DNA from: Golubevia sp. BC0850
Taxonomy: Eukaryota; Basidiomycota; Exobasidiomycetes; Golubeviales; Golubeviaceae
Direction: 5' to 3'
DNA: 64,000 nt
Assembly: GCA_012976225.1 (NCBI GenBank)
Contig: JAAVVG010000004.1
Location: forward strand, 1,178,001 to 1,242,000
Positions 24,301 through 36,852 of this stretch are shown here, piece after piece. Positions within the stretch are counted from its first letter, which is position 1, and each line of letters begins with the position of its first letter. Both the position numbers and the translations under genes were made by a program. The notes below the pieces were generated by a model. It was not told where the DNA came from. It made no database searches and saw only the letters and a list, made by a program, of their open reading frames with translations.

Positions 24301-26075
24301 GTGACAACAGCATCTCGATTGACCCCAACGATTCAACCTCGATCTCCAACTCAATTGCTCCAAGCTCTCCTAGACCTGGAAGCCTCGCTACTAGTGGATC
24401 TTCAAGTTTCGACATCGGCACTGTCAGCTCTTCCGGTACGAACAGCACTTTCCGAGCTCAGATCACTCAGGTCACTGGTCGTCCTGGATCTCTTGCCAGC
24501 ATCTTCTCGAAAGACGCTAATGATGCTCAATATGCCTCTTCAAATGCAGAGACAGGAAACAGGACTGGAGATGGAAGGTCCGATGAAACAGTCTCTCGAC
24601 CTGGTTCACGCTACGAAGAGAAGGACGTATCTTTAGCCTCTACCTCTTTGAATGCTATTTGGTCGATGGGAAGTGGATTCCATAGCTTCAAAGGGGGTAG
24701 GTCTCCTTCAAAAGCAGAAGGTTCCGCAACATTAGGACTGCCAAACTCTTCAGTCGTCGAACTTTCCGGAGAGAATCTTACTCACCCAATAGGTTCGGCT
24801 CCTTCTACTTCTTCTCAAGCAAACGCTCTTCCGCATCCTCATCAACCAGCTGAATCTCCTCATATCAAGCATAATCTCTTCCATGGACATACGAAGGTTT
24901 CCTGCGTTTCTTGGTTCGCAGCCGAATTCTCTTCCCTTCGTCAGAAATGGGGAATCGAGGATGATTTCGTTGAAAGTCTCAGTAGATGCAAGAGTTGGAA
25001 CGCAAGTGGTGGGAAATCAAAGAGTGCTTTCTTCAAGACTCAGGATGAAAGATTCATTGCAAAGCAACTTCTGACAGTTTGGTCCGTGGATGAAAAGGAA
25101 GCTTTCTTGGAATTCGCTCCTGCCTATATCAAGTACATGATGAATAGCGTCGTCAATGATTGTCCAACTCTACTGGTCAAGATTGCCGGCGTCTATAGTA
25201 TCAAGATTAAGGACACTAGAAGTGGTGAGACTAAGTTGAAAATGAATGTCATGCTTTTGGAAAATCTATTCACTGGAGATGAGGGTAAATCTGTTAGATT
25301 CGATTTGAAAGGTATCAAAGATAGGAAGGTCAAGACGACTTTCTCAATGGAAGATGGCACTGCCGTCTGGTGGGATGGTGAATGGATCGAAAGTGAGTTG
25401 AGGTGTAAAAAGGTTGAGTTTGATGTGATCTTCCGACTAACTCTGAGTTCATCGTTCTTTGTCGTTCCCTCACAACAGACTACAAATCGAGAGCTTTCAT
25501 CAAGAATTCTCAGAAAGATCTCTTCCGTAGGGCTCTAAGGAACGACCTTCACTTCTTGACTGAAGCCAACGTGATGGACTATTCCCTTCTGGTCGGCGTC
25601 ACTGAACCAAAGGTCTCGGACTTCGAGCAAGGAGACGAAGAAACTTCATTCTCTGAGACCAAGTCTCAAGTCAAAGCTCCAGTTGAGCCTGCTATGAGAA
25701 TAGCAATCGTTGATTACATCGGTGCTTTCACGTTGGCCAAGCAGTTGGAGAGCTCGAGTAAGAAAGCTTTCAAAGGACCGGATGTCACAATTCTACCTCC
25801 TGTTGAATATGCTGAGAGGTTCTCAAATGCCATGGAAGCTTACTTCATCGGTTGTCCTGGTAAGTAGGATTTCGAAGTTGAGATGAAGGAGGCAGGGAGA
25901 TTAAGGACAAGAGCAAGTGCGACAGGCTGTTTTCCGTCCACGCCTCTTTGCCTTGTCTGTCTAGCTGGAAGTTTCAAAGAAAGTGTCAACTGACCTTCTT
26001 TTGCATTTCCTTCTCGCAGACGAACGAGACTCCGTTGTTTCAGGCCCAAATTCTTCCGTTCCCTCCGTTCTCTAG
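18334..26075 (+). CDS. FAB1: Fab1/PIKfyve-type 1-phosphatidylinositol-3-phosphate 5-kinase
   Basis: Five exons, 18334..20751, 20846..23206, 23289..25392, 25479..25859, 26020..26075, encode about 2,439 residues. Fab1 makes PtdIns(3,5)P2 on vacuole and endosome membranes and controls vacuole size and membrane recycling. Residues 1-800 are Ser/Glu-rich and carry no Cys-rich FYVE zinc finger that I can see. The middle has the Fab1 pattern ISFYSKFG...SLGQLIEEM and YVHGDHKITI (about residues 1190-1300), with KATYMMSFAKVIDSLLFN further on. The VIREDEPLSIIAFSLSS hallmark falls near 1748. The C-terminal kinase runs from about 2120: SRCKSWNASGGKSKSAF, FLEFAPAYIKYM, RFDLKG near 2264, NVMDYSLLVG near 2326 and IVDYIGAFTLAKQLE. 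The catalytic aspartates of the last two motifs are present. The last exon adds a short Ser-rich tail. Confidence 0.9.
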
Positions 26076-26680
26076 GGACCCTTCTTCCTTTTTCATCGCA
26101 AAATACCCAATTTTTCTTTACAATCTCAATTCTCAAAGCTCACTACTCTTGACGACCATCTTTCACGATTTATCAAACCTTAAGAAAGCAATAACGTTAC
26201 GATGATATTCAACCCCACCCCTTCTCCATCTTTCTTTCTTTCATCAGTCACTCCATAGAAAGCCCATTCTCGTCACTTATACATAAGAATCTTTGAATTT
26301 TTCTCTCTTTCTATTCTCTTCAATTTCTCATTTGTATTTTCATTCCAGCTCTATTCTTTACGTTCTACATCCTCATTTAACAATTCAAATAGCTCCGGAT
26401 TTATTTTCTCTTCCTTTGTCTTCTCGTCTGACTTGACTGTCTTGACCTTTGAATTTCTCATCAGAGTAAACCAAAAGTAAAAGAGACAGAGGCAGAGGAA
26501 ATGAATCCTGAAGGGGTGCACAGCCCCTGATTTGATGACTTCGCACTCGTTCTGGGCTTGGTGGAAGCTTCCTCTTGCTACATTCTCTTCACCCAACCTA
26601 TCTATCTTTACGAACTTTCAACGCTTTCTCCCTAACTCCCTTACTTCCTTTCACCTCTCAACTCTTAATCTCAATTCACA
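26076..26680 (+). promoter_or_regulatory. Actin promoter and pyrimidine-rich 5' leader
   Basis: About 600 bp separate the FAB1 stop from the actin ATG. From about 26210 the + strand is strongly T/C-rich, and the last 100 bases before the ATG are almost purine-free in stretches. CT-rich blocks just upstream of the start are common in highly expressed fungal housekeeping genes. The ATG context is CACAATGG. No specific factor site is claimed. Confidence 0.45.
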
Positions 26681-29369
<2,689 letters not shown>

Positions 29370-30005
29370 GCGTCAGGTCTCTCCTCTTCAATCGATTCTT
29401 CCATTCTCGTGGCTCCTCGCAATTTTCTTCTTTGAGTTCTCAATTCTCTGCTCTCTTTCTTAATTGGTAGAAGGGTCGTTTGCTCAAGAAGACGGCTCGC
29501 AGGGAGAGATTCTACTTTAGGAAAAGGTGTCACCCAGTTCGCAGAGCGTTTCTCGGATCACCCTTTCTCGTTAAAAGTTCTCCACTTGAAGAATCTGGTC
29601 AAATCCTCTCCTCTTAAATTGTCAAATCAACCACTCTCAAATTCTGGAATTTTGATCACACTTTTCCTCTCTCTTGTCTTTTCTTCTCTTACGCTATGAT
29701 TGTCCCCAACTTTATCTTCAAACCTCCTTTTCCCTGTTTTTCCCCCACAAAGAATGAAATGAAATGAACAAAATGAAACCAACACTTCTTGATGAGTGAG
29801 CGAATGTACGCAGTCAGCAGTCAGACTTCTTTCGATCCTTGAAGGCAGAACAACTTACAAGCATGCAAAACGAGGAGATAGAAGGGGTTGGTGCTACATT
29901 TGTTGAAACAAGGTCGTTTTGAAAACAAGACTGATTGAGAGTCCAAAAGGACCACAGAAACTTCCGAGGGAGGATCCGATCGCATCTCATCTCATTCCAT
30001 CGCTT
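29370..30005. other. Convergent 3' region downstream of actin
   Basis: About 640 bp between the actin stop and the stop of the next minus-strand gene. It will hold the actin 3' untranslated region. A/T-rich stretches with repeated AATGAAA words occur near 29755-29780. No gene or RNA was recognised. Confidence 0.45.
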
Positions 30006-31586
30006 TCAACTTCCCCTATCTTTCCTGGAAATTCTTTCCAACTTCAACAAAACGAAGTCTTCTCCCTTCTTCTTCACTTTGCTCTCATTCATCTCGAATC
30101 GATTTGAGCCACTGTCAGATTTGATGGTCAACCCTCCAGAAGCATGCTTCAAGATAGTAGCTTTAGGAGCTTTAACGGCTCGTCTCTGAGATTGAGCTCT
30201 AGCGGAGGAACTCAAATTGTTTTTCTTTGCCTTAAGGTTGAGCTGCTGAGGCTTGACTTTCAAAGGAGATGGAAGTAGATTGATTTCATCATCTTCCGAA
30301 TCTTCTTCTTCATCGTCGTCTGAAACTGTTCCTTCCAATTGCCTTCTTTCTTCGTCATCTGAGCTCTGAATCACTTCATTTAGTTCATCATCTACTTCAA
30401 TTTCATCTTCTTCTCCTTCTCCACTTCCATCTCCATCTCGATCTAAATGTAATTCCGCTTGAGGTTTCCAATTCCCAAACAGAAGTTCAGCATTCGGCAT
30501 CCATTTTGAGATAAATTCTCTCACTCTCAGTTCATCTCCATGATTCTCTTCTGGAAGTTCATTTTTGGAAATCCCGATAGATTCTCTAATTGGAAAGGCA
30601 TAACGTTCTCTTACTCTAGGTTTCTTGCTAGATAGATCTGGAAGAGGAGAAACTGCTCTTTTCTTTCCCTTATCAACACGAATCTTCTTCGGAGGATGAG
30701 ATTTGGCTAGAGAAGTAGGGCTGGCTAGTAAATTTACAGGATCTTCTTCCTCGTCTTCTTCCTCCTCTGCAGACTGTCGTTCCTTGGCTCTGTAATCATC
30801 TGAAAACTTCTGTGCTTTGGTAGCACTATTATGTAAAGCATCTTTACGTAATTTGGAAGAAGAAGAAGAAGGAGTTCTATGCACGCTTGAGGATTGACTT
30901 CTCTTTTCCGAACGATGAGGTGTGGAAGGTTGAGGTGTAAGTTGTTTGCTAATTGGACTGCTCCTTGTTGTAACTTCTGGAACATCTTCCTTTCTCTGAT
31001 TACTACTACTACGAAGTTCAGAGGATCTATAGGAGGAAGGAGAATTCTGATTGGAGGAAGAAGGAGATCTAACTGGATTTGTTGAGGGTCCAACCTTTGA
31101 AGTTCCAACCGAACGACTCTCAGAAGGGGAATTTGGATTTGATCGAGTCGAGACTCCAGTCCTCAAAGCAGGAGATCCAGAGCCTGGAAACTTGCTACCT
31201 TGCTTCTTCTTAAGACTTGGATTTTGAACTCTCTTGGCGTAATCTTCCATACTCTCTCCCTCTTTCTTTCTCATCCCTCCTGCTGTAGGACTTGACTCTG
31301 AGCCAGCCGATCTTGAAGATGGACTACCTTTCGACATCTTCCCATTGTTGCTCTTAGGCGTGGAAGTGTTGGAGGAAGCTCGAGAGGAAGAAGCTTTTTG
31401 AGATTGGTAACCATCGGATAGAGCTTTGTAAGATGAATCGAATCTCTTTTTATCTAGACCACTTGACTTTTGAGCTTTCTCTTCAGGGTAGGGCTTGGGA
31501 TCTCGATCCACGAGGCTTGAAGGCAGTTGTGGGTGGAGGAGAGAGAGAGGGAGAGGTAGGATGATTGGTGAGTCTAAGCCTTCCAT
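30006..31586 (-). CDS. Low-complexity Ser/Lys/acidic nuclear-type protein
   Basis: One uninterrupted frame of 526 codons. I do not recognise the family. The first 280 residues are Ser/Arg/Lys/Pro-rich with few hydrophobics. A run of basic clusters (KKIRVDKGKKRAVS, KKPRVRERY) near residues 300-330 would serve as nuclear localisation signals. A more ordered stretch follows (ESIGISKNELPEE, VREFISKWMPNAELLFGNW at about 340-375), then a long acidic block (residues 385-435) and a basic C-terminus with LKAKKNNL and APKATILKH. Such a layout is common in chromatin or replication-associated proteins, but that is inference. The gene may begin further upstream: a small conserved-looking frame at 32016..31623 could supply 5' exons through a weak GTGGCA donor. 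Confidence 0.65.
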   Translation of the reverse strand: MEGLDSPIILPLPLSLLHPQLPSSLVDRDPKPYPEEKAQKSSGLDKKRFDSSYKALSDGYQSQKASSSRASSNTSTPKSNNGKMSKGSPSSRSAGSESSPTAGGMRKKEGESMEDYAKRVQNPSLKKKQGSKFPGSGSPALRTGVSTRSNPNSPSESRSVGTSKVGPSTNPVRSPSSSNQNSPSSYRSSELRSSSNQRKEDVPEVTTRSSPISKQLTPQPSTPHRSEKRSQSSSVHRTPSSSSSKLRKDALHNSATKAQKFSDDYRAKERQSAEEEEDEEEDPVNLLASPTSLAKSHPPKKIRVDKGKKRAVSPLPDLSSKKPRVRERYAFPIRESIGISKNELPEENHGDELRVREFISKWMPNAELLFGNWKPQAELHLDRDGDGSGEGEEDEIEVDDELNEVIQSSDDEERRQLEGTVSDDDEEEDSEDDEINLLPSPLKVKPQQLNLKAKKNNLSSSARAQSQRRAVKAPKATILKHASGGLTIKSDSGSNRFEMNESKVKKKGEDFVLLKLERISRKDRGS

Positions 31587-31622
31587 AATGCCGTCTGCTA
31601 CTGCTGCGAGTTCCGGTTGTCA

Positions 31623-32016
31623 TTAAGAACTACTTAAATTCAATTTTGACTGTATGACTGGCTGTGGTAAGGCCTTGCCACTTCTCATTCTCTTATCAGT
31701 CAATCGCCCTTGCTCTCTAATCTCGCTCCTCCCTCGCTCTGCTTCCATATGCCTGAACAACTCTGAGAGATGGCAGCTGACAGATACATCAAAGTAGTCT
31801 CCAAGTTAGTTACACTCACGAATTGCTTGCTATGAGAGCGCAGATGTGAAGCTTTCCAGTTGAAGCTTCTTTCAGCTGCCTTGAACCAGCACCTGTGCCC
31901 CAACGCTCTACCAGCAACGAGACATTCTTGACTCTCTCCCTGAAAGTAGAATCTTCTCTACCACAGACTTCATCTAAAAATTGTCTGTTCATCCAGGTAG
32001 TCGTTTCTTGAGCCAC
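31623..32016 (-). CDS. Small hypothetical protein, or 5' exons of the downstream nuclear protein
   Basis: Exons 32016..31820 and 31776..31623 join across a short intron (31819..31777) with a GTGAGT donor, a CTAAC branch-like word and a CAG acceptor, giving 116 residues. The first exon looks like real protein: two predicted helices, then GKLHICALIASN. This has a faint resemblance to the cyclin-like box of Orc6, which is no more than a suggestion. The ATG lies 136 bp from the ATG of the divergent gene at 32152. Alternatively exon 2 could splice on, with a phase-1 donor, to the frame starting near 31600 and form one long gene with the downstream protein. Confidence 0.35.
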
Positions 32017-32151
32017 GTGGTTCGGAGGGATGAAGCAGCTAGTTTAACATGAAGAAACAATTTTTCGTTTCTCTCTTTTTTCCCTTCTTTCGCTTTCTCT
32101 CCTCATCCCGTTCTCGAGTCCACTACTTGATTGAACCACTTTTGAAAAGAG

Positions 32152-34431
32152 ATGGACCATCCAGAATATGATTCAGATGCCAGCTCTGGTTCTATCAGTA
32201 TGATCGATTCAGATCAAGAAGAAGAGGAACAACTCGAACTCGATGAACAAGCTTCTTCAACCAAGATTGGAAAAAAGAGAGCTAGAAGTAATTCTTCTGA
32301 ATCTACTGCTTCAAGATCTTTTACTTCAGCAGATGACAAATTAATCTTCAAATCCGAATCGAGACCAATCTCTCCTTCAAATCCAAATTCAGTTCCTTCG
32401 ACTTCAAACGCCCGAGACGAAGGAAAAGAAATGGCTAATGATGACCATGACAACCAACCTTCTACTTCAACTGCAGTTCAAGATGCTCCTCAACCTCCGT
32501 CAGATTTTTCAAACCTAAACTTCAAACTTAAATTAGCAGAAGCAGGCCCGACTATCGCTCAGATGTTAATGAAGGTAGCTCCTAATTTAACCTACGAGGA
32601 CGCAGTCAAAGAAATCAATCTATCACTCGGTACCAATCTTCCACCTAAATGCATAGTCAATCCTAGACCAAGGGTCAAGAGACTTGGAAAGATTGCCGTT
32701 CATTCTGTCGGCATTCCTGTGGTTCTGAGTAAAGAAGAAAGACAGAAAGCTCAGGTGGACAGTTTAATCATCTCAGAGGCTATCCTTGCTGTCGCCTCTA
32801 TCTCACCTAACGACCCCAGGATTCTAGCTGTGAGTGGAAAATTCTGGCAGCTAGCTATGGAAGCTGTCTGAGCTTTCCGGTACACAGCGCCATCTTCTTC
32901 CTGACCTCTCTCTCTTCTCTCTCTCCTCTACTTCAGCGTCTCATCATCGGATCCTTCCAGGAATGGGATCCAACTAGATCTTCCGTCAGCTCTCTCCCTT
33001 CTTCTTCTCTACCTAGCAAATCCACTGAGACAAAGTGTCGAATCCCTGACATTGCGAAGCTCAACGAATATGTTGCACTCATCCATCAAACGGAGGCCGA
33101 CTCTTCAATTCCATCTGTTGAAACTTTTGGTCTTCTAGCTTCCTTAGCTCAAGAGTTTCATAGACAAGTGGCTTTGAATGATACCAAGGAGGGAGAAGGA
33201 GAGTTCAGACGTCAGTATTTCATCTCTCTAATCCCAGCCATGTCTCTTGATTCTCTTTCTCTTCCTGACCCCTTGTCTCTCATACCCGTTCATACGTTTT
33301 ATTGGCACAGTCTGGAAATCATCAGTCTCTCAATCACTTGGTGGTCAGAAGAAACAAGTCTTTCGTCTTGAACTAGGCCAGAGAGTCGATCTCATCTGCT
33401 GGGCTTTTGGAACTCCTCTTGCTCTTGCTTTACTTCCGTGAGTAGAATTCGCATCCAGTCTCAGCTTCGCGCTCTCAATAGAACTCAATCAGACGACTGC
33501 GGTTCTTTCTCTTCTGGCATACAGTCATCTTCGAGGCTTCAACACTTGCAATTCTATCCGTACCTGTGATAAGGAACTCTTCAAGAAGCTAATACACTTC
33601 CTGTTAGACGGAACTTGGATAGATGGAGTTGATGCTACAGACTTGAAGACTCAAGAATTAGCTAGATTCGCTCTTCAAGGTCCAGTAGCTGAGGCTCTAC
33701 GTATTGCAGATCATACCATCAAAAATTTATCCAAACCTAACCTCAATCCTAACGACCCCTCTCGTTCCTACTTCTTGGAAAAGAACAGCTTCAAAAGATT
33801 GGATGATCCTAGAGATTCTTCAGATCCAGAGTGGTCATTAGGTCTAATCTTCCAAGGTTGTCCAGTCAGGAAAGTTGCAAACGAATTCGCAGAGAGGTTG
33901 GTGATGGACAATAGACAAGTTCGTCAACAAGCAGCTCTTGGTTTCCCAACTTTGCAAGATGATTTGGTCAGTCCTCGTTGTTCAAGAGGTCTTTTGGCTG
34001 CTTCTACCAGAACTATTCAACTAAGACCTGCTAAACCTGAAATGATCAGGAGTTCAGTCGAATGGAAATTTATGACTCCAGCTGCTAGAAAGACTTATCT
34101 TTACTCAAGTTTTGGTAAATCTGTCAAGGATTATGAATCTCTTTTCTCGGTGAATTTGAGAGAGATGGTGGAAACTTTGACTGGAAAACAAGTCAACACC
34201 ATCTTTTTCGAGGTTGCTGGGAAAGGCGTGAAGGGAAAAGGTGGACCTCAAGTTCTTTCCAAGGAATATTTGAAGTCTAGATATAATCAAATCATTCAAG
34301 CTGATAGAACTGACCAATTTAAAAGGAAGTACGGAAATAATAGGAGAAGAAATACGGTGGACAATGGGAAGCCCAAGTCGAGAAAGAAAGTCAAGAAAGA
34401 GGATGAAGTCAAAATTGAGGTGGAGGACTAG
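32152..34431 (+). CDS. Unrecognised nuclear-type protein
   Basis: Four exons, 32152..32829, 32937..33210, 33311..33437 and 33525..34431, encode 661 residues. The first 120 residues are acidic and Ser-rich with a basic KKRARS cluster. From about residue 125 the protein looks folded and conserved, with hydrophobic helices (AQMLMKVAPNLTYEDAVKEINLSLG, LIISEAILAVASISPNDPRI) and the globular segment EWSLGLIFQGCPVRKVANEFAERL. The last 40 residues are very basic (RRRN, KSRKKVKKED). I do not recognise the family. Nuclear location is inferred from the basic tail and acidic head. A second possible donor lies 36 nt downstream of the first (after 32865), also in phase, so two isoforms differing by 12 residues are possible. 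Confidence 0.75.
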
Positions 34432-34638
34432 AAAGAGGCTTAGACTCTTTTTCCTTCGTATGTTCTTAGTATTTCAAAATTCTCTCTTTAATGTAAACTT
34501 TAACAATCGTTCGAGCTTATGTAGATGTAGAGATCCAGCGTGCGCAGTCGACAAAGGGAAACCACGAGGTCCGGCACAGCTTGATGTTCGACGTATTGAT
34601 GAGTTTTCTTTCTTCATTCTCTTCTTTCCCACCACATC

Positions 34639-36143
34639 ATGCTCAAAGATCCACCTCCAAGTTACGAAGATACGGAAGCTGATCTCTCTGGGTTCCCAAC
34701 TCAAAAGAGTGCGACTGCCAGTTCCAGTCAGTATCAGGCAGTCCCTCTGGTAGAGGCTGATACCGCTGAAGAGGAAGACCTTGAGGATGGATTAGGAGGT
34801 GATTCAACAGCTCCCAGGATTCAGTTGGTCAAGAAAGGTCCTGCCTTGGTTTCCAGTGATACAAATTGCGTCAATGTGCACTCTCTTGGTGAGTAGCGGC
34901 TTCCTACTGATTTCGACGTTGTCCTTTTCAATCTCTGATCCTCCACCCCTCCACCCCCGTACTACTCAAAGAGAGGCTCATTAGAGATTCCCTTCCAGCT
35001 TCATCACCTCGATTCAATCTCAAGATCAAAGGATTTAAGAAACAGGTGCAATCCACTTCAGAGAACGTTGCCGTCTCGGAGCTGTTTTCCTTCTCGGTAC
35101 CCCTCCCTACTCCACCTTCTTCGATTCTCTATTCTCTCGACAACAATGCTCCTTGCCTCAGAGGAGGCGTTATGACGGGGACCTCGAAATCTCCAACCGA
35201 GTCCAATGTAGGGAGCAAAGGATGGGATCGCTCTGCAAATCACTTTTCAAGAACCTTAGTAGCAAACCAGCCAACAATGGCACTCGAAACAGTGAGAGAC
35301 AAGTGGAACAACAGAGTTCAAAAGATGTTGAGTCCTCCTTGGTTACCTCTTTACGAGCCGGTTAGACCTAGGTTGATAGAAATGTTACAAGTAGAAGGTC
35401 CCGACACTCACGAAGCTACCGTTACTCTTCAAGGTTGTTTAAAATCATTCGTGGAAGACCCGAGCGGAAGTACTAAATGGTTAATCGGTGTTCAAAGTGT
35501 TTTTGGATGGGATCAAGGTTTACTTCTGGAGGAACTCAATTCTTTGATGGAAGGTGTCAACAATGAAAGTGCAGCTTCAAGGCAAGAACCAATCTCCTAT
35601 TTAGAAATCAGTCTTGAAGCACCACCTCCATTCTTTGCATTTCATTACCTATCAGGACATCCTTATAGTCGTAGGATTCCAACAGAAATCGTGAAAGGTC
35701 TTTTAGGTCTTCTTACAGCTATCGCGCTTTCACTCATCTTTTGGGCAATTTTTGGAGAGGCGAAGACCAAGACCTTATTGATCTCATTCATCTCCATAGT
35801 AATTCTTTCTCTGGCGGTCATCTTATCAGGAGATGTCCCTTCAGTTCACGATTCAATTGGAGTAGCGTGGTCTATGAAGAGATGGGCCAAGACTAGATTT
35901 CCGGTTCACATGTCCAAAAAAGAAGTGCTTCAAGTTTTGAGAGCTCAAGAAGGTCCTAGATGGCAAGATGAAGAAGGTCAAGATTCTAGAGCGCCTAGGA
36001 TTAGGCTGTCAGAAGAAGGGTGGTATATCTTAATCGGGATGGAGGAATCTGACTTCGTGGATATTAATAAGGAGAGATTGAAGGCTGCTATGAGAAGTAG
36101 AAGGACTGGTGATCTGAGTGGCGTGTGGCCTGGAGCTGATTAA
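34639..36143 (+). CDS. Unrecognised two-helix membrane protein with N-terminal PPSY motif
   Basis: Exons 34639..34888 and 34999..36143 encode 464 residues. The N-terminus has PPPSY at residues 5-9, the type of site bound by WW domains of Rsp5-family ubiquitin ligases; that function is inferred. A polar region follows, then a folded segment (SPPWLPLYEPVRPRL, FGWDQGLLLEELNSLMEG, YLEISLEAPPPFFAFHYLSG). Two adjacent membrane helices follow, KGLLGLLTAIALSLIFWAIF and LLISFISIVILSLAVILSG, with a short loop between them. The soluble C-terminus contains IRLSEEGWYILIGMEESDF. The family is not recognised. The stretch around residues 110-165 is weakly conserved-looking and might hide an unmodelled intron. 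It follows the previous gene by only 207 bp on the same strand. Confidence 0.7.
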
Positions 36144-36852
36144 TGATTTGCGTCGTTCTTTTCCTTTCTTCGATGTATTTTATCTCTACTTTTTCTCTCT
36201 CATTCTTGTCCAAATCTTCTCATGTGCATAGGTCAAGAGCGGTGTTGGTCTAGCATGCTCCCCATTTGATGTCTATGGCGCCGTGAATCAAGACTCAGCT
36301 CAGCAGGGATAAGGTCTGGGCGACTACAAAGCAAGTCTTTCGATTTCATTTCGATCGTTCTTCAGACATGAGATCAAGAGATCTTGAGATCTTGAGGGCA
36401 GGAGACATCAGAGAGGAGGCAGATTCTTTTTGATGGGGAAGTATAGACGGGAAATGTGACTTGGAATTGTAGGATTGAAAAAGGAGTTAGGGGAAGGGAT
36501 TCCTAAAGGACCGCACGCGCTCAGGGGTGGTGAGGAAACACTCAACGATCGAAGATCTACAGATGGGGCTCGAAGACGACCAAAAGGCCCTAGAACTGAT
36601 CAAAGTACTGTAAGAAACAAGGATGGTTGAAGTCTTTGTTCCTCACCAAGGATACAAAGCACCAAAAGTAGATAGGCAAATCTCTCCCTTCGAAGCATCA
36701 CCGACTGAGTAGAAAGGAGGAATAGGAGGAATGGAAGAAGAAAATAAAGTGGAGCTAGATCAGAATGATGCAAAATAAAGGTCACTCTCTGAGACTCTGT
36801 GATCGACTCCTTTTGAGATAGATCTCCCTTGTCTGACAGGTCCTCTCGCTCC
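36144..36852. other. Convergent 3' region
   Basis: About 700 bp between the stop of the two-helix membrane protein (+) and the stop of the F-box-like locus (-). A small cluster of near-repeats of GAGATCTT-type words lies at 36368-36400. No coding region, RNA gene or mobile element was recognised. Confidence 0.4.
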
